Assembly (NCBI GenBank): GCA_942159475.1
Contig: OW804094.1
Span: 56,106,966-56,170,965 of the forward strand
Origin: Sthenelais limicola
Lineage: Eukaryota > Annelida > Polychaeta > Phyllodocida > Sigalionidae
DNA length: 64,000 nucleotides
Direction: 5' to 3'
Part shown: positions 53,451 through 64,000 of the stretch, piece after piece
Layout: each line of letters starts with the position of its first letter
Position numbering within the stretch: the first letter of the stretch is position 1
Made by a program: the position numbers and the translations under genes
The notes under the pieces: model-generated
The model's database searches: none
What the model saw: the letters and a program-made list of their open reading frames with translations, nothing else
What the model was told of the DNA's origin: nothing

Positions 53451-54744
53451 AGTGCACTCATTCAGACAGTAATGGCGTAAAATACCTCCTGTCCTAGTGA
53501 ACTTTATGCTGCTATAGCATGTTCTGGTAGTGCATAGATTCAGGGTTCTTCGTACCTCATCTTGATGGTACTGAGGATATACATGTTGGTGAGATATGTA
53601 CAGGCCTCCGGAGGATTGGAACTGAGGAACCAGAAATAGACTCGGAGTGTACGTAGGATGCCAGATGATGCTCGTGTAGGGTGGAATCCCTTGATTCGAC
53701 GTCAGTTATAAGGCTCACCAAAACAGTGACTGGTAGGTGACATGGAACTAGGCACATTGGGCGGTTGCTGACAAGGATCTCAGCTGACAGTCTTGTGCAA
53801 ACGGATTATGAATTAGACACATCCATGGAACAATAGGTTATTTAGAGGTATGTAACGTCTGTATAAATATATGAATGTTTTGCTTGGAAAATATATGCGT
53901 TAACCAAGGTTAAAAACCTACACAATCTGGGAAATCCTTAGATTCAATTGATGGGTGTAGGCTATGATGTTATTTGTTATTATGCAACACACTGAAAGAA
54001 TATTGGCAATCTTCTCATATGGATGAGAAGCACTTCTAATACTGGGGTGTTCATCCATCTAGCTTATAAATTCCTTTGTCAAAGTACACAGCGATATAAA
54101 CAAATACTTGGGGAGGCCAGGCTTTTTCGGGTTGCTCCCAAGTAATATGTGTTACTCACTGACAAGTTAAGAGCATTGAGACGTTAGCATTCTCAAAGAG
54201 CATCCGTCTTCCATGTAAACATATTCACTGGATTTAGGCAGGCACCATTTAACGTGGGGAAGGTATCATCCTTTAATCAGTGGGATTGTGCTCCATTCAT
54301 TTAGGAGAGTAAATCAAAGCCTTACTATATCTAGATGAGGCTTTACAATGCAATGTACACACATATATCCTGATGAATCTTGCTGGTGAATATAAAATTA
54401 ATGTGCTGATCCAAAGCTTGATATGATGACAGTCGGTCAAGTAGGTGCATGGCACTCTATCGATCCTTGTAAATTAGCCAGTAAATTAATGCTACCGGCA
54501 TTACATCACCTCTATAATATCTATTCAACCAAATAGGAATTCACTTTCATCCTTAGCCGTTCAACCTAACTCTCCCTCACATAGATGATCTCAGGCTATA
54601 CCTGTATTATTATAGAGTGGCCTCTAACTTTCTTTAACTTTCCTTATGCATTTATTTACTTCTTACCTTAGGCAACTATTTATACCGTAAAGGTAAAAAG
54701 AAAAATCTTCATCCTCAACGACCAAACCAACTGGAAAGTGCTGA
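53451..54744. other. No gene seen
   Basis: AT-rich host DNA, no repeats longer than microsatellites. Confidence 0.5.
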
Positions 54745-54900
54745 CTTATCAATAATAGATATCATAGCTTCCCTTTCATTGAAAAAAAAGTTTTTTTCCA
54801 GGTTGAGTTGACATAATTTCCCTTATCAATAATAAATATCATAGCTTCCTTTTCATTGAAAAAAAAAAGTTTTTTTCCAGACTGAGTTTACATAATTTCC
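54745..54900. repeat. Two tandem units of about 78 bp
   Basis: Units start CTTATCAATAATA at 54745 and 54822. Each includes an A8-10 run followed by GTTTTTTTCCAG. Confidence 0.92.
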
Positions 54901-55730
54901 AAACATAATGTTTTGTGCTCTAAACATAGATATCACAATGCAACGATAAGATATTAGATGCCTTTTACTGCAAAATATTCTGCAGCCTCGGCTGAGCTCA
55001 ACCAGAGTTTATTATAAAATTATGACACGGGATTCTGGCAAATACTATTACATTATATTTATAGCCTTCATCTGAAGTAAGGCTAGTGTAGCCTGCATGG
55101 CAGTACCAAACCGATTGAGGCTTATCAGGTAAAACGGAAATGGAAGGCAACTGACATCGATCCGTCATGTAGGCCTGCCTGCTACCTCGAAACATACCTC
55201 ATGATAGCATGCATGTATGCACACAATGTCAAAGAAATAGCGCTAGGTAAGAAGCGAACCTAGCCCTACTACCTTGACCAATATGACTTTGTATGGTTTA
55301 CTTTGCTGTACTGTTTGGTTGATTTACACCAAGCAATATGTATTTAATGTACACAGGATTTATATCGAGGGGATGAAAGTGAATAGAAACTGGATCTCGA
55401 ACAAAAGCTTTTCGCGTTATTTACTTGATCATGAACCCTCAAGAGGAATAATCTTACTCTTTAAATATTTACTACTAAAGTATTTCATTTAATAGGAATG
55501 GACATGAGAGTGAATGGAATAGCCCGTCTTGAGCAGAAGACAAATAACATTTGGTGGAATTTGGGATTCTGTGACAAAAATATACCTATTATGTAGCTAT
55601 ATATTCGTTATATTCTTCAAACAAGTAAAGTAGATCAACCAACTATACCTACTCATTATAGTTTACAGAGTCTATGTTCCAATAGAAGTGCTGTTACAAA
55701 AAGGATGTATAAGCATTACCATAGGAAAAG

Positions 55731-55732
<2 letters not shown>
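54901..55732. other. No gene seen
   Basis: AT-rich host DNA without recognisable features. Confidence 0.5.

Positions 55733-55792
<60 letters not shown>
55733..55792. repeat. (TA)n microsatellite, about 60 bp
   Basis: Uninterrupted TA dinucleotides. Confidence 0.97.
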
Positions 55793-55798
<6 letters not shown>

Positions 55799-56643
55799 CG
55801 GTTATTCATTTAAAGTTTCAAGGGACAGGCTGCAAGGGAATTGCGCGTTTATTGAAAAAGCCCAATAGATTCCAGAAAAATAATGACAAACGTTTAAAAT
55901 GAATGATATTTACTTCTTGGCATGGACACGTAATACTCAATGTGTATAGCAAATACGCAATTAACGGAGAGCCCCTGACACAGCAGAACAACATATAAAA
56001 GGCTCGACTTTCGATCCATGTCTCTTTCTCACTGACTATACTGTACACAACTGTTGGGCCAGTGTTCAACAGAATGCTACCCACATATTCCAAGACCTTC
56101 TAGTCTTTAGAAAGTGTGAGTAGGGGGCAATGCAGTGTTCGTTAGAATGTCACAGCCCGCCCCACAATAGAAAATGGGCTAGCCTATACCTATACATCAA
56201 TATCAAAAGTAGACGGCCCATTTAATCATAAATTAAGTGGACCTCGCCGATAAATACACATACATAAGGGAACACTCATAAAAGAGTCAAATATTTTACT
56301 TAGCCTTCTTTAATTGTGTATTGTCATCTTGAATAGGAATCCATGTTATTGCATCCACATTATATGGATTTATTCGATATTGTATTTTTCTATTTTGAGC
56401 TCACATGGAAGACCTGCTCCTAGCAGATTGTAATGCCCCCTTTCCATGCTATGGGGCTGTTCCCGTTTCTGGCGTAAATTGTTAACGTTATATATTAAAA
56501 TGTCTCGCTTCCAACAACGTTTCCGTGTTTATAAGAATCAATAGCCTTTCCGATTTGATAATCCCATATGGAGCTGATCCGATAGAGACGCTACACAATA
56601 CTTATAGCCTGCTTTTACTTTCCAGGAATCTGTACTCATCAAC
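55793..56643. other. Upstream region of the Ly6 gene
   Basis: No other gene is visible. The promoter cannot be placed with confidence. An AT-rich TATATTAAAA lies at about 56491, roughly 150 bases before the start codon. Confidence 0.4.
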
Positions 56644-58646
56644 ATGCAGTCTTCGCTTTGTATTTACATCGCATTTGGCATCCTCTGTGGCTTCTATTGT
56701 TGTATTCAACAAGGTAATAGCAAACACTAATAATAGTACTTTCTTTGGAATGATAATAGGAAAACAGTCATTTCTCTATGGTATACCCATCAGTCGGTTA
56801 GTATAATTTGAAACAAAAGGTAGGCAAACACCAATAATTTAGCAATTGTTAGATGGAATTATTAGATGTTACTATTTAATGTTTTTGCCTTTCAGCTTAC
56901 GGCATTGGTTGTTTTGTATGTTCATCGGTCAATGGTAGCGACCCAGACTGTGAAGATACTTTTAACAACACAAACAGATTTTATGTCTCCCCATGCTCTG
57001 CCGGCCGAAAAGGCAGAATGGGTCTCTTCCCTGCTACAGAATGCGTCAAAATGAAGGCTACCATAGGTAAGCATTACTTAATATGGAGTGACACTAATCT
57101 CATTCCCAGAAGTATACAGATAATGCCTATTCTAAAAGAATGAATTTATATTCAAAATTCTCGTAATCTCGGTTACAGTGTGTGGTGTGCGAATTTAACA
57201 CCAGTGATAATTGTCGCTCCCACAACTACCCAGAAGCGGTCAATGAAGCTTCTGGTTTCAGTGCTAAAACAACACATTTGTTAGACAATCGACTGCCGTT
57301 TCGCCAATTTGTAATCAGTTCCGGAAATTCGAAGTGTGTTGCTGATATCATTGCGATTCTTCTGATATATAACATGAGTTTATACCTCAAATACATACTT
57401 TTCTGTAAGCGTTTGAGTATGCAGAACCATAGTGCGGCACCTCCTCCCTAGTACTTGACCATAGCTGAACGTAGCAGAGGAAGAATGCACTGCGTCCAGA
57501 TTAGTTCGAAATTTAAACAATAGGCGGTGGCTAGATCGAATAGCGGTATTTGGGATAGCGACAATTGGTTTATAATTTTAAGAAAAGAAATTCATGAACA
57601 AACTTTTCACCCGGAGGTAAAATGCACCCAGTCTGTCAAATAAACACCCAGGAAATTGGTCAGTATCATTCGCAGAACGAAATCATCACAGTCAAAAACA
57701 GCTATTATTAAGCTAAATTAAAACTATTATAAAACTGAAACGTTTGGAAGCATCATTACAATTTCCAAAATATTGGCCACAAAAAAAATCCTGAATCATT
57801 TAAACAGTATACTACATGTAATACAAGGCCTTCTTTGGTATCTGAACCGAGATTTGAAACCAAAGTCACAACCTCACCTCAACCTTATGGGTTAACCACC
57901 ATTTCGTGTTATCAACTGGTGTAGATCGCAATGCACACAAGCTTACTGATAATTTTCATGCAGTGATAATGCCTGAGCGACAAACCCATTTTCATGTACT
58001 ACTACATACCAAGTGACATGACCGCGTCTTTTCTGTGCTACATCGTCCAGTTGGTGTGGTTGATTACAATGTCCTTCATGCATGTAATGGTATGAATTGC
58101 TCCATAACGAACCACTCAGGATATATTTACTATTTAAGGAAAGTGTGAATCACATATATATGTATACGGATTAAAGTTTGTTCAACACTGTTTTGTATTA
58201 ATTAACAATGCACAAATCTAAGTCGTATTATGCAAAATAGGAATAGGCTGTCACCCTGGTCTGTTGCCGCATTTCAAGTCATTATCTCTGGTAAAATGCA
58301 TTGTTTCTGATTATAGCCATAGCAAATGTTTGTTATTCAGACCGTATTATATCCTTCCTTTACAGCGAGCACCGGCTACTCAGTCCTTGTCCGGACATGC
58401 GTTGTTGACAATGGAGAGACCAATACAGAGACAGAAATTGGTCGGGAAAGCCATTGTTGGTTTGTTAACAGGATTAAGTATGACGATGAGTATATGCACG
58501 GGTGCGTTCTAGCCTGCAACACAGATGGATGTAATACTGCATCACCAAAACGCCAAGCGCATGTGTTTCTTATGTTACTTCCGGCAACTATTTTGATTAT
58601 CCTTCTTCCTTGGGAAGGTGACAGAAGACAGCGCTTTTGGTCTTAA
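56644..58646 (+). CDS. Ly6/uPAR-domain secreted or membrane-anchored protein, three exons
   Basis: Exons are 56644-56713, 56896-57066 and 58366-58646. All junctions are GT-AG, both introns are phase 1, and the total is 522 nt (173 residues). Residues 1-25 (MQSSLCIYIAFGILCGFYCC) are a signal peptide. The mature part begins GIGCFVCSSVNGSDPDCEDT, has PCSAGRKGRMGLFPATEC, RTCVVDNGE, SHCWF and ends GCVLACNTDGCN. That is ten cysteines with the CxxC start and terminal CN of the three-finger fold. Two N-glycosylation sequons (NGS, NNT) are present. A C-terminal hydrophobic segment (VFLMLLPATILIILLPW) suggests a GPI signal, but the charged tail EGDRRQRFWS is unusual for that and could mean a transmembrane anchor. 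Relatives include insect quiver/boudin-type Ly6 proteins, which modulate channels, receptors or junctions. The specific function here is unknown. Confidence 0.85.
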
Positions 58647-59093
58647 TGACCTCGTAAGAATTTTGTACCCTGATTTTCTTGTGATCATTTCATTGTACGT
58701 TACTATTATCAAGTGATTTTATGGATTTTAGGAATTTCTAAGGGGCTTTGGGTGAAATTCTGGAAAATATGCTTGTGTTTAATCAACGAGATTGTGTTAA
58801 TATAATCTCGTTGGTTTAATATTCAGGCTATCAATGGGGGGATTAGTATCTAGGGCCAAATATTTGTTTAACCATCGCCCCATTACGCATTTTTGCGATA
58901 AGCAAAACGTGGTCTTTCTAGGTTTACAAACAATCGGAACAGTTTTACATTCTGACATTTATAATGGAATAGATATGGAAATTATTATATTTCATTTTAA
59001 ACGTTTTCTTTATGTATGTTACATTTGTTCAATTGAACAATTTGGATAACTTTCCCGAATTCTTCCATGCATATGCAAGTACTTGGGGTTAAT
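58647..59093. other. 3' flank of the Ly6 gene
   Basis: ATTATAGCC-type and AACGAGATTGTGTTAATATA words surround an inverted pair AACGAGATT / AATCTCGTT (58785-58813). No clear AATAAA was seen before it. Confidence 0.4.
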
Positions 59094-59210
59094 AAAGGAT
59101 TAATGACCGAGGCATGGTGGACGCCAGGGATTTACAGTCCTTCAAAGCATCCTGAGGTGAAAGCCGAAGGATGTTTGAGCGTCCACCATGCCGAGGTTAT
59201 TAATCTTTTT
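59094..59210. mobile_element. Fold-back element, about 117 bp
   Basis: Outer arms GAGGCATGGTGGACGC and GCGTCCACCATGCC with flanking ATTAAT pairs; inner arms TCAAAGCATCC and GGATGTTTGA. It has no ORF of its own. Confidence 0.88.
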
Positions 59211-59421
59211 AGTCTCCCCCTACCCAAATTCCCTAGTGATGATGTAAAAATACAGGAATACACCAGTAACGAATGCATTTATTTGCAACAAAGCCTGCAT
59301 TTATTCAGAATACAGGCTAGGTTTTTCACACAACGTCTGTCTATGGTGTCCTTGATCTTACTGACTGGCAGTGACCAGTGGTCAGTGGTGCCATCTCATG
59401 GGAAGCCTCGATTGATTAGAT

Positions 59422-59455
59422 CATAGAACTAGCTCCACGTGGAGCTAGTTCTATG
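59422..59455. repeat. Perfect 34-bp palindrome
   Basis: CATAGAACTAGCTCCAC followed at once by its exact complement GTGGAGCTAGTTCTATG. Confidence 0.96.
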
Positions 59456-61486
59456 TATGGTTAGATGCCCGAGGGTGTGTCCAGCTAGGTCAAAGGTCAC
59501 TATCAACAGCACTTGCATAGCTTTGCATCCAGTATAGCTTATCCTGATAATTGGCGTAGATGAAGACTAAAGATGTTAAGACCTTTTGAACCATATATTT
59601 ATTTGTTCTTGATTATTGCCTGCCCCAAGGTGACCTATTTATAATTGTGTTGCGTCCGTTAGGCGCATTTAATTCATAAAAAGGCTTTTTGTGGTACGAC
59701 CAGAATTTATCTGTGGTTTTGGAGGTATCCGAGCTGTAAATATGTTGCTTTATTCCCTGATCCTATTATGTTTGCTTCTGACTTTGGGAAGATGCAGGCA
59801 TCCCCATTTACATTACCATGTCAGATCATTGGGTTTTGTTTGAGCAGAAATTCAACCTTCAAAAACTCACAAACATACTGTATCCTTTATAATTATTAAA
59901 TATATTTTGATCCGTTATCACCCACCCTATTAAATTAGAATCTATATTATTGACCTCTTCGACAAAAACATATATTGCATAAGCCTATGTAAATCATACA
60001 TACGTTAAATAATATTAAGAGATTCTACTTTCTCAAAGTATTGGGTAGGCTCCGTGGAACATGGCTTTCTCTAATCATAGTAGGGACAATACACTTTCTG
60101 GGAGAACAGTAACCTTAACCTTCAGGTGAAAAGATACCTTTTTCATAATCGAATTGTTTGATTTATTATTCCTTTAACATTTTGTATTTTTATGATAACC
60201 TTTACCATCGTCCTCTATACGCTCACCTCCTATCAATAAACTTATATAGCAGATGATCTCCTTTTCCATTTCCGGTTAGTAGCTCAATGTCATGTTTGCA
60301 ACTATATTTGGGCAACTTTAATAACTCTGATAATAATAATATTTCACTTTCAATTGGTTAAAGATGACTTATCACCTCGTCGAAAGGATTGCCAAAAGAT
60401 ATGAGATTTTGTGTAGTTAAGTGCCAACAATAGCATTACAAAGGGTCTTTCAAATAACCTGTGTATATTTCTTATGTGGAAGTGACCCTAAATTCCATAT
60501 TTTGTGAAATGTGATCGCATAATTTTAAGTCTATTAGTTGCCCTAATTATATGCTAATATTACTCAGTCGATTTACTGGGGATTACATGAGTTTGTCAAC
60601 CCCTCGCTCGAAATATTTGAACTGGATTTCATGTTATACAATCTTGAACTTGAATCACAAACAACTTACAAGGTTCAATCTGACGTGCCTCTGTTACATG
60701 AAATATCTGTCTGACATGAAGACTCGGAGAAATTGTCACATGTCATCATACTTTGACAATTATTAATCATCAATCAATTTTGTTACATTGCCTAGCGCAA
60801 ATCGATTTGAATAACAACGCCTTCTATGTTCCTTTGTCTGAAGTGTCAATCTCAATCATTCAATTGTAAAATGCTGTTATATCACTACCAAAACCTTAAG
60901 AACATGATGGTGTACCATGATAAATATTGGTTTTGAGGGTAAAAAGAATTTATGTCAATTTCGCTAGTTCCATTACAAATATATTTGTCACAAAATCCTA
61001 TATTTTACCATTCGGATTCAGCAATACCTAAGAGTTCATAACAATATGAAAAAAGTTACAAACCTAAGATATGAAATGCTAATCAACTATATCAAAATAT
61101 GTTTTGTAGCAGGTGGTATAGGGAAGTCCCTATGAAACGATTGAATTTATGTGATGAACTATTCACTTCTAAATAATAATTACGAATTTAAAAATATTTC
61201 GAGATACATTTAGTACTACCCATTCACAATATATTTTCACTGTTTTAATCGCACGTCATTGAGGCAGAAGCCAAAAGAAATTGTGTTTTCAGAAACTACT
61301 CAGTAATAAAAGTTTAAATTTAAGATTATTTACAGCGTTTTTTTTGTCCTTGCAAATCACAATTTTTCACCGACCATCCATCCCAGAGGATAGAACTCCT
61401 CAACCTCGACGCTCAGTTTTACCACATATAATGTGATCAGCAAACATTTCCAGCCACTGATCCTGGGCTTACAGTTCTATCTTTTC
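59456..61486. other. No gene seen in about 2 kb
   Basis: AT-rich host DNA. The longest frame (60551-60766) shows no domain. Confidence 0.5.
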
Positions 61487-61529
61487 TCCCCCCCCCCCGC
61501 CACACACACACACACACACACACACACAA
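61487..61529. repeat. C run followed by (CA)n microsatellite
   Basis: C10, GCC, then about 14 CA units. Confidence 0.95.
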
Positions 61530-61779
61530 GATCTCACTGTAAGCTTCCTTGAAAATAAAGGGAAAACAAGTTTTGCTTTAAGTGAAAAGAATTATTGGGT
61601 ACAACATTTTCATCTGACATGCTGAAATACACGTCATTGTACTGCTCACGCCCGTGCGAGATCGGCCTTTGCGGGAGCCACAGTATCATAGCTATATCAT
61701 ACAGCCTCCAACCATGAGGTGTCCGATTTACTTGTGTACATTTTTCCTGGCTCAAAACAGTTAGACTCAGTAGACCTAG

Positions 61780-62175
61780 TCATACAGTAGACAATCTTGG
61801 CCTCAATACTATACGAAAAGAACGTGCAGTTTTACGTCTCTTCCGTGTATATTTACACTGTTGCCAATTGAATCGTGTATTTTCACATGAAATGGATGTA
61901 AGTTTGTTCACCAGAGCAGAGGTGGTATTGGTCGCGCTCCAGACGTTGGTGAATGCCAGTGTATCATGCTGCCTCTTGTAACTGCGAACATTTGTTATTA
62001 GGTCCTTTACGATATTAACCTCACCCTCAGAAAGGTTTCCCTTTTCTGTGGAATCAGCAAGCTCCTGAATCTTTTGTACCCCTGACTCAAGGTTGCCCAT
62101 AATGGTATTTGCAAAATTCTTTGCTGCAGCGCACTGCAGTACGCTGCTCACTTTTAGAGACACACACAATTTCAT
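61780..62175 (-). CDS. Possible protein-coding exon, helical, adhesion-GPCR GAIN-like at best
   Basis: The 131-codon frame includes AKNFANTIMGNLESGVQKIQ, ELADSTEKGNLSEGEVNIVK and DLITNVRSYKRQHDTLA, then TNTTSALVNKLTSIS. The pattern of amphipathic helices around 'L...LSEGEVNIVKDLI.N' recalls the helical subdomain of GAIN domains in adhesion GPCRs. An acceptor-like CTGCAG precedes the first helix (about 62135) and a donor-like CAT|GTGAAAA follows LTSIS (about 61885), which would make a single 250-nt exon. No partner exon was found in the window, so gene identity and even coding status remain uncertain. Confidence 0.35.
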   Translation of the reverse strand: MKLCVSLKVSSVLQCAAAKNFANTIMGNLESGVQKIQELADSTEKGNLSEGEVNIVKDLITNVRSYKRQHDTLAFTNVWSATNTTSALVNKLTSISCENTRFNWQQCKYTRKRRKTARSFRIVLRPRLSTV

Positions 62176-62289
62176 ATCCTTAAGGATAAGGATTGAGTAT
62201 TATAATATGATGATAAAATAAAGTCGAGGAAACTTGTCTTGGGACTGCACATTATGACCCTATATCTTCTCCAGTACCTTTTCCTGTAT

Positions 62290-62800
62290 GCCCACCTGTA
62301 TCTCCTCCTGTACATGACCCTATCTCCTCAGGTACATCCTCCTGTACCTCCTTCAGTACCCATCCTGTACCTCTTCCTGTATCTCCTCCAGTACCTTCTC
62401 CTGTACCTCCTTGTGTCACTGTGCCAACTCCAGTACCTCCTGTTAATTGTACCTCCTTCAGTGCCCCCTTGTGTACCTCCCCCTGTACCCACTCTAGTAC
62501 CCCGCCAGTACCTCCTCATGTATTTAGATCCAAACTTCCGCTAACTAGACACTAAGCATAAATCAAATTGTATGTAAATAGAAATCTCATGTATATATTA
62601 TTGTAAATATACATCTAAAAATTTTGTATGGCTTGGCCCGGCAGAACTAACCCCGAAAAGGGGAGCCGGTAACCAAGTTTAAATAAAATCTTTAAAAAAA
62701 AAAAAATGTACCTTCTCCAGTTTTCCTCCAGTACCTCCTCCAGTACCTCATGCACCCAGTGTCACACCCATTGCCTCCTCCAGTACACCCTTATGCCCCC
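62290..62800. repeat. CCTCCTGTAC minisatellite, interrupted
   Basis: Units such as GTACCTCCTCCT/A run from about 62290 to 62520 and resume at 62708-62800 after a retroposed insert. Confidence 0.9.
62522..62704 (+). mobile_element. Short retroposed LINE/SINE tail inside the minisatellite
   Basis: The 183-bp insert ends AAATAAAATCTTT plus A13. ATGTA flanks it (62517-62521 and 62705-62709), a plausible target duplication. It contains GGCTTGGCCCGGC and an AACCCCGAAAAGGGG hairpin near the 3' end. Confidence 0.75.
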
Positions 62801-63827
62801 CTCAAAGTATCTGAATACAGCGGGTATTGTAAGTAGGCCTAATAATGGTATGGTATCATATAAACTTTATTGCCACAGCTTTATAGAAATTTCGACCGAT
62901 AAATTGGCCAAATCCACCAAATTTATGACCTTTCGGCTCTGAGGGCCTAGTGACCATGGTAAAACTAAAATCATTTTATCTGTTTAATATTTTGTGGACG
63001 TATAGCTGATATGCCCTAGTAGTTAACCCGAAAGTTTGGAACCATTATCTCATTTCGTTCATTTTTTTACAGGCAGAAGAAAATATACCTTAAAAATGGC
63101 AAAATTCTCGAAAATTGGACTTCAAAAAATACCAGTGACCTTGACCTTTGACCTCTGAAAATGATCTTTAGCAATCACAACAAATTCTCTATCTTTATAA
63201 TTATGTTATTCCACTCATACAGTTCATGTTCCATCAATATGATATAAGTAAAGTGGATATTGCGAGTAAAATAATGTATTATTGATTGAATTTGATATTT
63301 TTTTTCAAACGTTGATAGTTAAATTTCCTCAAGGGTGACAGAGTAGTAGGTCACAGATTAGAAATCAGGAGATTCTGGAGGTCTAAATCCAATCAAAAAG
63401 AGATTAAATGATCCAAAACGCAAGGTACCCATCTACTGTCTAAAACTAGCACCAACAAAGTTACAGTAGCTGAATATACGAAGAAATCTCCCTCCTCCCC
63501 CCTCCCCCCAACCCACTTCTTCCCCCTCACCCCCAACCCCGTTGTGTGTGTGTCCCCGCACGAGACAAGGCACAGTTTGGCCTCTGTATAATGAAATTAG
63601 CAAGACATAATTAAAAAAGTATGACATTTAGTTGAAATTTCTTAATTTCTCTAATTTTAAGAATAAAAACGATTATTTCTCAATTTTGTAAAAATAATAT
63701 TCATGCAACAAGGTAGGCATACTGTCCCCCTAACGCGACACAACCCCCCTACCCATGGCCTACAGAGATTGCTAATCAAGCAATTTATCAGTGACTTCAA
63801 GGAATTTAGTCAATTTTTTCAAAATGA
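62801..63827. other. No gene seen
   Basis: AT-rich, with a C-rich stretch at 63488-63540 (CCCTCCCCCC words) and (GT)5 at about 63543. Confidence 0.5.
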
Positions 63828-63885
63828 AAATATGGAACATTGGTTCAGATTAAACAAAATATGAAACATTGGTTCAGATTAAACA
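63828..63885. repeat. Two 29-bp tandem units
   Basis: AAATATGGAACATTGGTTCA and AAATATGAAACATTGGTTCA, each followed by GATTAAACA, differ by one base. Confidence 0.95.
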
Positions 63886-64000
63886 CATCAAGCATGTATT
63901 ATATATTATTTTTTCAGCATTTTGATGGTCAATAATTCTCTATCAATTTTCCCCATGGAAAAAAACCTTGAAACATGGTTCCTCACATATTTCTCAAATA

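Noticed and set aside
54745..54900. CRISPR-like direct repeats
   Set aside because: Only two adjacent 78-bp units, no spacers, in an animal genome.

Overview
The window is nuclear DNA of an animal, most likely a marine bilaterian invertebrate. It is AT-rich and has spliced genes with GT-AG introns, no operons, poly-A LINE tails, microsatellites, fold-back MITEs and a mixed load of YR retroelements, Crypton-like recombinase, LTR, LINE and DNA-transposon sequence. I cannot fix the phylum from sequence alone. I found no rRNA, tRNA or CRISPR.

Layout. 1-2.9 kb: 3' part of an L1/Tx1-like LINE. 2.9-4.1 kb: decayed tyrosine-recombinase (YR) gene. 4.36-9.25 kb: a DNA transposon with imperfect inverted ends, inserted into a second copy of the YR element's 3' region. 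It carries a four-exon minus-strand gene for a putative RNase H-fold transposase with an arginine-glycine-rich tail. 9.4-11.8 kb: LTR-element remnant (leader plus gag-like ORF), a triple hairpin repeat and a second dead YR gene. 11.9-13.5 kb: CTCTACCCC-type minisatellite. 13.723-19.088 kb: complete young LTR element with 501-bp LTRs, a tRNA-His-type primer site and ATGAG target duplication, but no intact gag-pol. 20.3-23.8 kb: L1/Tx1-like LINE in a 14-bp target duplication. 25.6-29.1 kb: CR1/L2/Jockey-type LINE. 29.6-31.1 kb: Crypton/KIAA1958-like YR gene.

31.25-44.4 kb is one Ngaro/DIRS-like YR retrotransposon on the minus strand, with split direct repeats (A1 ... B1-A2-B2) and gag, RT, RNase H and YR genes. 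Two elements split it: a Jockey/CR1-type LINE fragment at the RT/RNase H border (40325-41650) and a second non-autonomous LTR element inside RNase H (33139-40292). 45.3-49.35 kb: 5' half of a Gypsy-like LTR retrotransposon on the minus strand.

50-64 kb is quieter. It holds fold-back elements, perfect palindromes, short tandem repeats and one convincing host gene: a three-exon, ten-cysteine Ly6/uPAR protein with a signal peptide (56644-58646, plus strand). A possible exon of an unidentified protein lies at 61.78-62.18 kb.

Most of the first 49 kb is therefore a stack of nested mobile elements. The features most worth pursuing are the TIR transposon with its unusual spliced transposase, the pair of coding-degenerate but recently mobile LTR elements with CCGGAAT-rich arrays, and the dissected Ngaro element.
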